This document shows positions 1-8,280 of a stretch of 45,200 nucleotides of DNA, in pieces; the first letter of the stretch is position 1; each line of letters begins with the position of its first letter. A model generated the notes under the pieces. That model saw nothing but the letters and a program-made list of their open reading frames with translations. It was not told the DNA's origin and searched no databases. The translations under genes and the position numbers were made by a program. Source of the stretch: an uncultured Prevotella sp. (GTDB lineage: Bacteria; Bacteroidota; Bacteroidia; Bacteroidales; Bacteroidaceae); assembly GCA_934272845.1 (NCBI GenBank), contig CAKQSF010000015.1, forward strand, positions 1 to 45,200, in the 5' to 3' direction.

Positions 1-161
1 TCTGATAGCCGGTCACATCTGATTTGATTGTCTGCTACATCTAATCTGATAGCCGGTCACATCTGATTTGATTGTCTGCTACATCTAATCTGATAGCCGG
101 TCACATCTGATTTGATTGTCTATCACATCTGATTTGATTGTCTGCTACATCTCGTTGACTT
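1..161. repeat. 22-bp-period tandem array, part of a window-wide family
   Basis: Seven 22-base units run from position 8 to 161. Two versions alternate, so the exact period is 44 (copies start at 1, 45 and 89). The shared core is CATCTGATTTGATT or CATCTAATCTGATA after a variable GC-rich half. The units resemble those at 17910-18085, which carry CATCTGAGTAGACT and CATCTAAATGGGTT at the same phase. The array may continue beyond the left edge, so the gene it belongs to cannot be seen. There are no unique spacers, which argues against CRISPR. Confidence 0.9.
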
Positions 162-197
162 GTAAAACGCTTTGGTATTACATCAAAATTATATTAC

Positions 198-254
198 AAT
201 CACGCCCAAATTACACGGTAATACAACTTATTACAATGTAATTTGGGCGTGATT
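198..254 (-). terminator. Long inverted repeat after the lpxH-like gene
   Basis: An 18-bp perfect stem (198-215 with 237-254, AATCACGCCCAAATTACA and its complement) encloses a 21-base loop. It lies 20 bases after the end of the minus-strand operon, so it is probably its terminator or 3' stabiliser. There is no strict T-run on the minus strand. The arms resemble the palindromic family at 10860, 23545 and 38480 (TGTAAT...GGGC...GATTA). Confidence 0.65.
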
Positions 255-273
255 ATATACTACTTCCCCTACT

Positions 274-1041
274 CTACGTGTTTGAATCACCCTCCACATA
301 GTTCTCCATAAAGATGTGTTCACCATCAAACACGGCATAAGTGAACTGCCATATCCAGTCACCCAATATCATTAGGCGAGTCTGATGACTGAGCATAAGG
401 TCAAGTTCTATATGGCGATGACCGAAAAGGAAGAAGTCTATATTATCGTGAGTACGCATGTATTTCTTAGCGAACAGAACGAGATGCTCTTTATTCTCAC
501 CCATATATGGTGGTTCCTTACCGTCCACACGCTTCATGCGCGAGTGCTTAGCCCAGTTCAAGCCTAACGCCATTCCCCAACGTGGATGTAGGAAATTAAG
601 CAGACGCTGACAACAACGATTGGTAAAACACCACTTCAGCAACTTAAACTTCGGGTCTGGATCGCCCAGCCCATCACCATGAGCAAGAAAGAACGTCTTA
701 CCGTGCAGTTCTATGGTGGATGGCTTACGGTGCAGGATTACACCGCATTCTTCTTCTAAATAACCATAGGTCCAGAGGTCATGATTGCCCACGAAGTAAT
801 GTACCTCGACACCCATATCAGTAAGTTCTGACAGTTTGCCAAGGAAACGGGTAAAGCCTTTGGGTACCACATAACGATACTCATTCCAGAAGTCGAACAT
901 ATCACCAAGGAGATACACCGCCTCTGCCTTATTCTTTATCTCATCAAGGAAGCGCACAAGGCGTCGTTCCTGGGTACGACGGTGCTCTATAGCAAGCGAA
1001 CCAAGGTGCGCATCGCACAGAAAATAGATATTCTTCGCCAT
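274..1041 (-). CDS. lpxH: UDP-2,3-diacylglucosamine diphosphatase-like phosphoesterase
   Basis: This is a 255-residue calcineurin-like metallophosphoesterase of the LpxH type. LpxH cleaves UDP-2,3-diacylglucosamine to lipid X and UMP in lipid A synthesis, at the cytoplasmic face of the inner membrane. All metal-site motifs are visible: DAHLG (10-14), GDMFD (46-50), GNHD (85-88), HGDG (121-124) and GHRH (207-210). The length is near the family's usual 240-260. The gene is last in a minus-strand operon behind the DUF59 gene (21-base gap) and is followed by the inverted repeat at 198-254. The family is certain. The exact substrate rests on family resemblance, since Bacteroidetes carry several related phosphoesterases. 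Confidence 0.85.
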   Translation of the reverse strand: MAKNIYFLCDAHLGSLAIEHRRTQERRLVRFLDEIKNKAEAVYLLGDMFDFWNEYRYVVPKGFTRFLGKLSELTDMGVEVHYFVGNHDLWTYGYLEEECGVILHRKPSTIELHGKTFFLAHGDGLGDPDPKFKLLKWCFTNRCCQRLLNFLHPRWGMALGLNWAKHSRMKRVDGKEPPYMGENKEHLVLFAKKYMRTHDNIDFFLFGHRHIELDLMLSHQTRLMILGDWIWQFTYAVFDGEHIFMENYVEGDSNT

Positions 1042-1062
1042 ACTTTAATTGTTTTATGGGGG

Positions 1063-1383
1063 TTATTCAAAACCTAGTTCCACACGCGCTTCTTCTGTCA
1101 TCATGGACTTGTCCCACTCTGGTTCAAATACCATATTAACATTGGCGGTGGTCACTCCCTCTACTGCGGCAACCTTGCTGCGCACGTCTTCGATAATAAA
1201 GTCTGCCGCAGGACATGATGGTGCTGTAAAGGTCATATCAATATCGAGTTTTCCTTCCATGTCGAGGTCTATCTTATATATAAGACCGAGGTCATAGATA
1301 TTAACGGGAATCTCTGGGTCATAAACAGTTTTCAGCACTTCAATAATGCGCTGTTCTGCCATATTGTGTTCTTCTTGTGTCAT
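1063..1383 (-). CDS. DUF59/MIP18-family iron-sulfur assembly protein
   Basis: This 106-residue protein consists almost wholly of a DUF59 (MIP18-like) domain. Marks of the family are the N-terminal VYDPEIPVNIYDLGLIY stretch and the APSCPAAD segment near residue 55, whose cysteine is the usual conserved residue. Relatives (SufT, PaaD-like and the eukaryotic CIA factor MIP18) help place iron-sulfur clusters on target proteins in the cytoplasm. A start at the second methionine (MAEQRI) would also be plausible. It lies between radC (65-base gap) and the lpxH-like gene (21-base gap). No suf genes are in view, so its partner proteins are unknown. Confidence 0.85.
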   Translation of the reverse strand: MTQEEHNMAEQRIIEVLKTVYDPEIPVNIYDLGLIYKIDLDMEGKLDIDMTFTAPSCPAADFIIEDVRSKVAAVEGVTTANVNMVFEPEWDKSMMTEEARVELGFE

Positions 1384-1448
1384 TATATATATTTATTTGA
1401 ATGATTATCTCGTTCTTTATAACTGGAAGTCTACAAAGACAACCATCA

Positions 1449-2210
1449 TTATAACTTTCCATTGTCGCGATAGGAGTAATAGTCTCCATCTGTCAGCACT
1501 ATGTGGTCAAGGAAGTATATGCGCATCATGCTACAGGCATCTGCAAGCATTTTTGTCACTCTGTCGTCACCCTTACTCGGCTTTACATTGCCACTTGGAT
1601 GGTTATGCGCCAGCGCAATAACTGTAGCATTGGCAAACAACGCTTCTTTCATTGCCACACGCACGTCTACAGCAGTCTCTGTCAGCCCGCCACGCGACAG
1701 TCTTACGGTGCGAATATGCTTAAACGACTGGTTCATCAGTACCACAAACGCCTCCTCTACATCAAGGTCTCTGATACGAAGACGAAGATGTTCATAGAGA
1801 GCCTTAGAGTCTGAAAGGGTCGTTCGAACAGGTTTCTCCTCACACTCACGACGTTTTCCCAGTTCACAGGCTGCAAGTAACGTCACTGCTTTGGCTTCGC
1901 CAATACCGTTATAGATTTGTAGTTCCTCAAGACTCATGCGGCTCATCGTGGCTATCCTGTTATCGCAGTCAGCGAGGATGCGCTTCATAAGGTCGACTGC
2001 AGATTCTTTCTTACTGCCCGTTCCTATCAGTATAGCCATCAACTCGGCAGTAGACAGAGCCCCAGCGCCATGCTCCATGAGTTTCTCTCGTGGTTTGTCG
2101 TCCTCCGCCCATTGCGTAATCGGGTTAGACTTGACTCCTGCCTGTGACGTTGGAGGATTGTCCTCCATAGACCGTGGCTCATATATCTCACACACTTTCC
2201 ACTCTGCCAT
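1449..2210 (-). CDS. radC: RadC-family JAB/MPN domain protein
   Basis: This 253-residue protein has the usual RadC layout. After about 30 unusual N-terminal residues comes the WAEDDKPREKLMEHG start of the helical UPF0758 domain. A helix-hairpin-helix-like stretch follows (YNGIGEAKA, 100-108), then a JAB/MPN metalloprotease-like domain from about 130. The JAMM zinc motif is intact: HNHPSG at 202-207 and an aspartate at 215-216. Despite its name the family has no firmly shown role in DNA repair. A start at a methionine near residue 45 would cut the domain, so the long start is preferred. It follows the glycosyltransferase by 20 bases and is probably co-transcribed with it. Confidence 0.9.
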   Translation of the reverse strand: MAEWKVCEIYEPRSMEDNPPTSQAGVKSNPITQWAEDDKPREKLMEHGAGALSTAELMAILIGTGSKKESAVDLMKRILADCDNRIATMSRMSLEELQIYNGIGEAKAVTLLAACELGKRRECEEKPVRTTLSDSKALYEHLRLRIRDLDVEEAFVVLMNQSFKHIRTVRLSRGGLTETAVDVRVAMKEALFANATVIALAHNHPSGNVKPSKGDDRVTKMLADACSMMRIYFLDHIVLTDGDYYSYRDNGKL

Positions 2211-2230
2211 AGTGTTATTACCCCTACTCC

Positions 2231-3268
2231 TTATTTATAAAATGTCTTATCAAAGGCGTGGAACTCATCCTTGCCCAATACGCAACGCTTCCACCATGCT
2301 TCAAGGAAGCCACAACCGTAGCCCATCAATTGAACAAATGCTGCGGCTACACTTATCATTCCTATCTTTAAGGAACGGTTCTGCACTGAGGAATCTACAC
2401 ATACCAATGCTGAATATGCAAGTATTGGCAACCAAGGAGCGGCACAAAGCCAGTACCAACGATGCACATCGTCATACTCCATAAGCACTCTTCCAACAGC
2501 AGAGATTAACACAAGGGCCACCACTCCAACAGTGAATACCATAGGAAGAAGGTGAACTAACTTCATGGTTCCTGGGTGACGCTTCTCTAGGTTTATGCGT
2601 GCTATGCCACTATTGTAAACCTGGCGAAAGAATTTCCGCAGGTCCGTACGACGCTTATGCCACACCCATGCCTTAGGAAAAAGTCGTGTTTTACAACCAG
2701 ACTCTACTATACGATAGGAGAAATCAATATCCTCGCCGAAGCGCATGCGACTAAAACCGCCCAATTTTAAGTACACTTCGCGACGTATTCCCATATTGTA
2801 CGAGCGAGGATAGAACTTGTCTAACTTTCGTTTTCCACCACGAATGCCGCCCGTTGTAAAGAAACTTGTCATTGAATAACTAATGGCTTTCTGCACGGGA
2901 GTAAAACTTGGATGTGACGCATCAGCACCTCCAAAGGCATCACAAGGACGCTCACGCAACTCATCGTCTACCGCCTGCAGATACCCTTCGGGCAATACCA
3001 CGTCGCTATCGAGCACTATCAGATAGTCGCCCTTAGCCCTTTCTGCACCATAGTTTCGACTCTGACCAGGACCAGAATTAGGCTTTTCATAATAAGCAAG
3101 AGTGAGTTTATCCTCATACTTATGACAGATATCACGACAGGTAACAGTGGAACCATCTTCCACTATCACCACTTCAAAGTCCCTATACGTTTGATGCGTA
3201 AGGCTATCAAGTAACTCCCCTACCTCGTCCGGTCTGTTAAAAACCGGTACTATAATGCTATATTTCAT
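2231..3268 (-). CDS. Family 2 glycosyltransferase, membrane-associated
   Basis: This 345-residue protein has a GT-A (GT2) catalytic domain in its first 230 or so residues: YSIIVPVFNRPDEV at the start, VEDGST near 36-41, a DSD metal motif in YLIVLDSDVVLP, and a later FGEDIDFSYRI segment typical of processive or chain-extending GT2 enzymes. The last third holds two or three hydrophobic segments (around 245-265, 275-290 and 300-320) that would anchor it in the inner membrane with the catalytic domain in the cytoplasm. It is the first gene of the minus-strand operon ending with the lpxH-like gene, which fits a role in an envelope glycan. Donor and acceptor cannot be told from sequence. A MITE-like element lies about 150 bases upstream. 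Confidence 0.85.
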   Translation of the reverse strand: MKYSIIVPVFNRPDEVGELLDSLTHQTYRDFEVVIVEDGSTVTCRDICHKYEDKLTLAYYEKPNSGPGQSRNYGAERAKGDYLIVLDSDVVLPEGYLQAVDDELRERPCDAFGGADASHPSFTPVQKAISYSMTSFFTTGGIRGGKRKLDKFYPRSYNMGIRREVYLKLGGFSRMRFGEDIDFSYRIVESGCKTRLFPKAWVWHKRRTDLRKFFRQVYNSGIARINLEKRHPGTMKLVHLLPMVFTVGVVALVLISAVGRVLMEYDDVHRWYWLCAAPWLPILAYSALVCVDSSVQNRSLKIGMISVAAAFVQLMGYGCGFLEAWWKRCVLGKDEFHAFDKTFYK

Positions 3269-3416
3269 AGATTCTTGTCCTTAACGAAACATGAACAAAT
3301 GCTGCTTATAAAATATTACTATATCAATAAACACGCACAACGTTCACATTCCTACGCTCATACTTACCTGATATATTTTCGATTCGTGCAGTTTTCCACA
3401 ATGCGGTACATCCTAA

Positions 3417-3679
3417 TAAGTAAGTATTCATAATTATTTTTACTAATGAACAGTGTATCTTAGTATATTACTGTTAATATTTAATACAAGATAAAAACCT
3501 TAAACAATACTAACGAAGTGTATCTTAGTATATTACTGTTGATCTTTAATACAGTATCTTATGTGCACCTGCTTTCCCAGTTTTAGGTCATAATGTTCAC
3601 TTTGTTCCCTCAAACAGGGAAACCCTCTGCTACATAATTGCCTATACTAAATATTTAAATAACTTAGAACACTTACTTA
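3417..3679. mobile_element. MITE-like element, copy 1 (longest)
   Basis: This 263-bp AT-rich element has imperfect inverted ends (TAAGTAAGTATTCATAATTA at the left; the complement of TAAGTAAGTGTTCTAAGTTA at the right), bounded by TA on each side. Read on the minus strand, its right half matches copy 2 at 12029-12228, including GTTTG...TGAACATT and GGGAAAGCA. It holds a hairpin at 3605-3621 (TTCCCT/CAAAC/AGGGAA) and a 65-base internal direct repeat (GTGTATCTTAGTATATTACTG at about 3453 and 3518). It encodes no protein. A decayed fragment resembling copy 2's TATAAAATATT...CTATAT stretch sits at about 3304-3373. Together they fill the gap 3269-3680. Confidence 0.65.
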
Positions 3680-3681
3680 AC

Positions 3682-3714
3682 AAAAAAAGTGAAGAACTTG
3701 CGCCCTTCACTTTT
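3682..3714 (-). terminator. Rho-independent terminator after efp
   Basis: A 10-bp perfect stem (AAAAGTGAAG at 3685-3694 with its complement at 3705-3714) is followed on the minus strand by a run of T. It lies 18 bases after the efp stop. Confidence 0.85.
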
Positions 3715-3732
3715 CTTATATTTGGAATTGAA

Positions 3733-4299
3733 TTATTCCTTCATGCGCTGCAGGTAACTACCATCACGTGTATCAACCTGTACGAGATCGCCCTCGTTTA
3801 TGAAGAGAGGCACACGGATTTCTACACCTGTCTCAAGAGTCGCTGGCTTCAGAGTGTTAGTTGCAGTATCACCCTTTACGCCCGGCTCAGAATGAGTTAC
3901 GCGAAGAACTGTCTTCACTGGCATTTCTGCATAGAGCACGGTCTCAGTATCGGCATCACTTACAACCTCCACGATATCAGACTCCTTCATGTAGTCAACG
4001 CCTGTAACAAGGTCAGCAGCGATAGGAGCCTGATCGAAAGTCTCCTGATTCATGAAGATATAGTCATCTCCTTCCTTGTAGAGATACTGGTAAGGACGAC
4101 GCTCAAGACGTACGTCTTCGAGTTTCTCACCAATGTTGAAACGACGCTCAAGTACACGACCATCGCTGACGTTCTTCAACTTTATGTTCATAATAGTGTT
4201 ACCCTTACCTGGCTTGCGATGCTGAAAATCGATGCAAACCCAAATACCACCGTCCATGCGAACGGCTACACCCTTCTTAATGTCCTGTGAATTAATCAT
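3733..4299 (-). CDS. efp: Translation elongation factor P
   Basis: EF-P relieves ribosomes stalled at proline runs by binding between the P and E sites. The 188-residue length is standard. The N-terminal KOW-like domain carries the HRKPGKGN loop. K32, the residue matching the modified lysine 34 of E. coli, is present. The OB domains follow, with a C-terminal RDGSYLQRMKE. No modifying enzyme is in view, so the modification is unknown. It is a single gene with its own -7 promoter element (4339-4346) and terminator (3682-3714). Confidence 0.97.
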   Translation of the reverse strand: MINSQDIKKGVAVRMDGGIWVCIDFQHRKPGKGNTIMNIKLKNVSDGRVLERRFNIGEKLEDVRLERRPYQYLYKEGDDYIFMNQETFDQAPIAADLVTGVDYMKESDIVEVVSDADTETVLYAEMPVKTVLRVTHSEPGVKGDTATNTLKPATLETGVEIRVPLFINEGDLVQVDTRDGSYLQRMKE

Positions 4300-4338
4300 T
4301 GTTTATTGTAAATTTAATTATATGCGCAGTTAACAATG

Positions 4339-4346
4339 CAAAATTA
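4339..4346 (-). promoter_or_regulatory. Probable efp promoter -7 element
   Basis: The minus strand reads TAATTTTG here, a match to the Bacteroidetes -7 pattern TAnnTTTG, 40 bases before the efp start. The nearest TTG upstream (4371-4373) is 24 bases away, longer than the usual 19-21, so only the -7 part is well supported. Confidence 0.5.
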
Positions 4347-4418
4347 ATAAAAATTCTTTAATAAAACGGTCAAGTCACCTTATTTTAATAGTTTTATATA
4401 CTTATTTCGCTTATTTTC

Positions 4419-4449
4419 TTGCGTAATTAAAAAGAAATGAGTAACTTTG
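4419..4449 (+). promoter_or_regulatory. rpmH promoter (Bacteroidetes type)
   Basis: TTG at 4419-4421 and TAACTTTG at 4442-4449 are separated by 20 bases, a textbook match to the Bacteroidetes sigma-70-type promoter. A leader of about 90 bases follows before the rpmH start. Confidence 0.85.
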
Positions 4450-4547
4450 CAACCTGAATTGTGCGAACAACTTCAGTAAACGCATTGAGATTAACGTACA
4501 AACAAAAAGGGCAATCATAATAAAAAAATAAGATATCTTAAAGAAAA

Positions 4548-4703
4548 ATGAAAAGAACATTTCAACCACACAACCGCCGTCGCGTAAACAAGCACGGCTT
4601 CCGCGAGCGTATGTCAACTAAGAATGGTCGTCGTGTACTTGCATCTCGTCGTGCACATGGCCGCAAGAAGCTCACAGTTAGTGACGAGCATCACGGAAAG
4701 TAA
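4548..4703 (+). CDS. rpmH: 50S ribosomal protein L34
   Basis: This is a 51-residue basic protein, recognised from the start [20 protein letters not shown] and the middle segment [20 protein letters not shown], both hallmarks of L34. It is part of the large ribosomal subunit. The last residues (TVSDEHHGK) are a short extension of the kind common in Bacteroidetes. An A-rich stretch (AAAGAAAA) rather than a Shine-Dalgarno sequence precedes the ATG, as is usual in this phylum. No rnpA gene follows, unlike in many bacteria; a terminator does instead. Confidence 0.97.
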   Translation: MKRTFQPHNRRRVNKHGFRERMSTKNGRRVLASRRAHGRKKLTVSDEHHGK

Positions 4704-4752
4704 GTCATGATTAAGGCCGTGAGGCCTGAATGACACGGCGGAAAACCGCTAT

Positions 4753-4796
4753 AAAGCAGTCTGCTTATCTCAAAATAGAAGGCAGACTGCTTTTTT
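4753..4796 (+). terminator. Strong rho-independent terminator after rpmH
   Basis: A 12-bp perfect stem (AAAGCAGTCTGC at 4753-4764 with 4782-4793) runs into six T. The rest of the gap to 5009 holds only the araC-type gene's promoter (4943-4973) and AT-rich sequence. Confidence 0.95.
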
Positions 4797-4942
4797 GTGG
4801 TAGCAACAGAAAGATTCTATCACTACAAAGAAACAATTTTATCGCAGCAGAAAGATTGCAAACAACAGATTGCAAAATAAGGCGAATAACTCAGGATAAT
4901 AATAATTTTGCCGTAAAATGGAACTTTTCTTCTGTCGCAAAC

Positions 4943-4973
4943 TTGCATAAATGGGAAAAATTGTTTAACTTTG
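4943..4973 (+). promoter_or_regulatory. Promoter of the AraC-type regulator
   Basis: TTG at 4943-4945 and TAACTTTG at 4966-4973 have 20-base spacing and lie 35 bases before the start codon, giving a short leader. Confidence 0.85.
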
Positions 4974-5008
4974 CAGCGATATTTAATTAACTCAAGGAAC
5001 ACACACTT

Positions 5009-5809
5009 ATGAACAGTGTAATAATCGAAAACGATTTAAGCAACTTACAGAACAAAGAGTATGCAGGGTATCAGGCTTACATTTACTGCACTAACGGGAC
5101 ATGCACCCTTACATATCATGAAGGTACTCATGACGTATGCAAGGATTGTTGTGCAATAATCCTTAACAGTAAATTCCTGAAAGAGTATTCAGTATCAGCG
5201 GATTTTGAGTGCAGCGTAATCTATATTGAGGAGACTTTCCTGCGCCAGAGCGAGCCACGCAATCCATACATTGTACAGGGTATGCTCGCACTTTTCACAC
5301 AACCGGTGATGAAACTCAACGAAGAGGAAGCAGAACTATGCAAGGCTCTCTTCAAGAACTTCAGACTTCGTTTGATAAATACAGATCACAAGTTCTACGA
5401 TGACATCCTACGCACATCAGCACACATGCTGCTTCTTGATCTTTATGACTTCCACGCACGCTACAATAACAGCGAGAACACCTCTCTGAGTGCGGCAAGC
5501 ATCATGGCAAAATTCATCGAAATGCTCGAAGCAAAGATGTATCGCGAGAACAGAGAGGTTGCATTCTATGCCGAGAAGTTGTGCGTAGTGCCTAAATATC
5601 TCTCTGAGGTGTCAAACAAAGTAAGCGGATATTCTGCCTCATATTGGATCAACCGCTACGCTTCTCAGGACATAAACGAAATACTGAGAAAGAACGATCG
5701 CAGCATCGCTGAAATCGCACGAATGTTCCATTTCACATCTTCTTCTTACTTCAATCGCTACGTTAAGCGCAACCTCGGGTCTTACCCATCTGAATTAAGA
5801 GGACAATAA
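5009..5809 (+). CDS. AraC-family transcriptional regulator
   Basis: This is a 266-residue cytoplasmic DNA-binding protein. The C-terminal 100 residues form the double helix-turn-helix of the AraC family: AEKLCVVPKYLSEVSNKVSG for the first, and SIAEIARMFHFTSSSYFNRY followed by YVKRNLGSYPSELR for the second, with the usual F...Y.....G..P signature. The N-terminal 150 or so residues look like a small cupin-type sensing domain, with no membrane segment and no phosphorylation domain. The gene stands alone with its own promoter, between rpmH and the dut operon, so neither ligand nor targets can be inferred from context. The 5810-5964 gap after it holds no clear feature. Confidence 0.93.
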   Translation: MNSVIIENDLSNLQNKEYAGYQAYIYCTNGTCTLTYHEGTHDVCKDCCAIILNSKFLKEYSVSADFECSVIYIEETFLRQSEPRNPYIVQGMLALFTQPVMKLNEEEAELCKALFKNFRLRLINTDHKFYDDILRTSAHMLLLDLYDFHARYNNSENTSLSAASIMAKFIEMLEAKMYRENREVAFYAEKLCVVPKYLSEVSNKVSGYSASYWINRYASQDINEILRKNDRSIAEIARMFHFTSSSYFNRYVKRNLGSYPSELRGQ

Positions 5810-5964
5810 AGACAACAAACGCATCGTCCACACAACGTATTAACTGGGCAAACGCACTAAAAACGCATCTGCCCCACGATACAAACACGGACGAGGCTGA
5901 CAGAAATAAAGGTTAAGCAAGGCTATGGGCACTGCACATTAACTACAGTTAACAACGCTTTTAC

Positions 5965-5995
5965 TTGCCTATATCACAATAAATTATTAACTTTG
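5965..5995 (+). promoter_or_regulatory. Promoter of the dut operon
   Basis: TTG at 5965-5967 and TAACTTTG at 5988-5995 have 20-base spacing. Transcription should start near 6001, inside the left arm of the hairpin described next. Confidence 0.85.
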
Positions 5996-6057
5996 CACTT
6001 GGAAGTTGCAGTCAGGAAGCCACTATCGGCACTGACGTAACTTCCAAGTGTTTTTTT
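5996..6057 (+). terminator. Terminator-like hairpin in the dut leader (possible attenuator)
   Basis: A 12-bp perfect stem (CACTTGGAAGTT at 5996-6007 with 6039-6050) is followed by seven T. An inner GTCAG/CTGAC pairing (6011-6015 with 6032-6036) extends it. It stands between the promoter and the dut start at 6086, where no upstream transcript needs ending unless the AraC gene reads through. Transcription from the promoter would meet it within about 55 bases. It could be an attenuator, the end of a short RNA, or a terminator for the araC-type gene. Confidence 0.7.
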
Positions 6058-6085
6058 ATGTACGTAATACTCACAACGCAATAAT

Positions 6086-6523
6086 ATGACAACCGTTAAG
6101 ATAATCAATAAAGGCAAGCAGCCAATGCCTGCATACGCAACAGCGCAAAGCGCAGGTATGGACATTAGAGCGAACATCGAAGAACCTTTCACATTGAAGC
6201 CATTGCAGCGCAAACTGGTGCCTACAGGACTGTACATTGCACTGCCTGATGGCTACGAAGCACAAATAAGACCGCGCAGCGGACTTGCGCTGAAACATGG
6301 CATTACAGTTCTTAACACCCCGGGCACTATAGATGCTGACTATCGTGGGGAAATAGGTATAGTACTGGTAAATCTTTCCGACACCGACTTCACTGTGAAC
6401 CCAGGCGAGCGTATAGCGCAAATGGTAATAGCAAAGTACGAGCAAGTAACTCTTGAAGAGGTGCAACAACTTGACGAAACGGAGCGTGGCGCAGGTGGAT
6501 ACGGCCACACCGGAGTAAAATAA
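6086..6523 (+). CDS. dut: Deoxyuridine 5'-triphosphate nucleotidohydrolase
   Basis: dUTPase splits dUTP to dUMP and pyrophosphate, keeping uracil out of DNA and feeding thymidylate synthesis. It is a homotrimer in the cytoplasm. The 145-residue length is normal and all five motifs are present: SAGMDIRA (about 19-26), [31 protein letters not shown] and the C-terminal P-loop-like [10 protein letters not shown]. It is the first gene of a plus-strand run of four, with 10 bases to the TPR gene. ung, which removes uracil from DNA, is also in the window, but far away. Confidence 0.97.
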   Translation: MTTVKIINKGKQPMPAYATAQSAGMDIRANIEEPFTLKPLQRKLVPTGLYIALPDGYEAQIRPRSGLALKHGITVLNTPGTIDADYRGEIGIVLVNLSDTDFTVNPGERIAQMVIAKYEQVTLEEVQQLDETERGAGGYGHTGVK

Positions 6524-6533
6524 GGAAACGAAC

Positions 6534-8261
6534 ATGCGCATATTACTATTTTTCTTAACGCTGCTCATGGCGACTTCACAGTGCGCCAAGGCTGACAATA
6601 GCGCAAAATATCGCTATCTCTACATTGAGGCGGCACGCCAAATGGACATGAACCACGTGCCACAGGCATTCGAACTGTTCAAACAATGTCAGGCGATTGA
6701 CCCCGATGCGCCAGAGACTTGCTTCGCCCTCGGACGACTATACGCCGTGGCTAAACAGGACTCTTTGAGTTTCGTATTGCTCAAACGTGCCACTTCTCTC
6801 GCACCCGATAATACGGAATTTGCCGAAAGACTTGCCAACGGATACCTGTACTGCAACCTCATTGACTCGGCAACGGTGGTTTACGAACACTTGGCGAAGA
6901 CTCACCCTGAGCGCACTGAATATCTGTCGCTACTGATGCGCATATACGAACACAACCACCAATACGATAAATTGCTCTCTGCCCTCAACCGATACGAAAT
7001 GCAAGAGGGGCAATCGGAAGACATCACACTATCGAAAATGCAAGTGTATGCCAACTTAGGCGACATGCAGGGTGCTTACAAAGAGATTAAGGGACTGGTT
7101 GACGCACACCCCTATGACATGAACCTCAAGGTAATGATGGGCAACTGGCTACTTAGCAACGGGCGCAAGAAGGAGGCTCTCCAAACGTTCCTCAGCGTGC
7201 TAAAAGAGGAGCCTGACAATGCGCAAGGGCAGATGTCGCTCATGGACTACTATCGTGCTGAGGGACAGACGGCGGCTGCTGATAGCATGCTTTACCACAT
7301 GCTCATCAATCCTCGCACTGAACCTGCAACACGCGTTACCATGGTGCGCGACTGGGTTAAGGACAGCGAAGAGCACGGAGGCGACTCTACGAGGGTCATG
7401 CAGATGTTTGACCGCGTGCTGAAGTTACCACAGACAACGGCTGAAGTTGCCACTATGAAGGTCGCATACCTCATGCTTAAGGGCGCTCCCAAGGACTCTA
7501 TACGCAACGGTTGGGAGGATGTTCTGCGCATTGCCCCCGAAAACGTAGAGGCAAGAGTAAACCTTATCTCCATACTTTGGCAGGACTCCATAGACGAAAA
7601 CGTCATACGAGAATGTAAGAAAGCAATTGAATACATACCTGACGAACCGTTATTGTACTACCACCTCGGCGTAGCGCAGTACATTAACAAGCATAACGAC
7701 GATGCTATAGCGACATTAAGACGCGGCACCAGTGTGCTGACAAAGGAAACTAAGCCTAAAGTTGCGGGCGACATCTTCGCCATTCTCGGCGACGTCCTGC
7801 AGAAACAAGGACGCACAAACGAGGCGTATGCAGCATACGACAGTTGCCTTATCCATGACCCCGACAACGTAATGTGCCTCAACAACTACGCTTATTTCCT
7901 ATCGCTAGAACAGAAGGACTTGAAAAAAGCGGAGAAAATGAGTTACCGCGCCATTACGGCAGAGGCTAATAACGGAACATACATTGACACCTACGCATGG
8001 ATTCTCTATCAGCAACAGCGCTACGAGGAGGCGCGAATATACATAGAGCAGGCCATTAAATGCGAAGAGAAGGAATTACAGGACAGCACCACGACAGCGG
8101 ACTCTACGGACATTGCAGGTGACATACTAGAACACGCTGGCGACATTTACATTAAGTTGAACCGCAAGAGCGACGCGCTCCGTATGTGGAACAGGGCGCT
8201 AAAAACTGGTGTTGACGACGAGGCAACACTGAGAAAGAAGATTAAGAAACACCAAAAATAA
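6534..8261 (+). CDS. Exported tetratricopeptide-repeat protein
   Basis: This 575-residue protein starts with a signal peptide (about MRILLFFLTLLMATSQCAKA, cut near residue 20). Most of the rest is degenerate TPR helix pairs: clear ones include APETCFALGRLYAVAKQDSL, the DEPLLYYHLGVAQYINKHND segment near 370, and NVMCLNNYAYFLSLEQKDL near 445. TPRs are protein-binding scaffolds. It probably acts in the periplasm or at the inner face of the outer membrane. The dut-TPR-DUF4292-EnvC-like order recurs in Bacteroidales, as I know it, suggesting a joint envelope role for the last three. No enzymatic motif is seen. Confidence 0.88.
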   Translation: MRILLFFLTLLMATSQCAKADNSAKYRYLYIEAARQMDMNHVPQAFELFKQCQAIDPDAPETCFALGRLYAVAKQDSLSFVLLKRATSLAPDNTEFAERLANGYLYCNLIDSATVVYEHLAKTHPERTEYLSLLMRIYEHNHQYDKLLSALNRYEMQEGQSEDITLSKMQVYANLGDMQGAYKEIKGLVDAHPYDMNLKVMMGNWLLSNGRKKEALQTFLSVLKEEPDNAQGQMSLMDYYRAEGQTAAADSMLYHMLINPRTEPATRVTMVRDWVKDSEEHGGDSTRVMQMFDRVLKLPQTTAEVATMKVAYLMLKGAPKDSIRNGWEDVLRIAPENVEARVNLISILWQDSIDENVIRECKKAIEYIPDEPLLYYHLGVAQYINKHNDDAIATLRRGTSVLTKETKPKVAGDIFAILGDVLQKQGRTNEAYAAYDSCLIHDPDNVMCLNNYAYFLSLEQKDLKKAEKMSYRAITAEANNGTYIDTYAWILYQQQRYEEARIYIEQAIKCEEKELQDSTTTADSTDIAGDILEHAGDIYIKLNRKSDALRMWNRALKTGVDDEATLRKKIKKHQK

Positions 8262-8280
8262 CATGGATTACAATTTAGGC

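Noticed and set aside
1..161. The tandem arrays as CRISPR
   Set aside because: Units are contiguous with no unique spacers, the period is too short, and no cas genes are present.
4411..4617. 68-residue minus-strand frame over the rpmH promoter and start
   Set aside because: It is antisense to L34 and hydrophobic only because of the A/T-rich leader.
6071..6598. 175-residue frame antisense to dut
   Set aside because: It lies wholly over dut, which has all five dUTPase motifs, and its product shows no recognisable feature.
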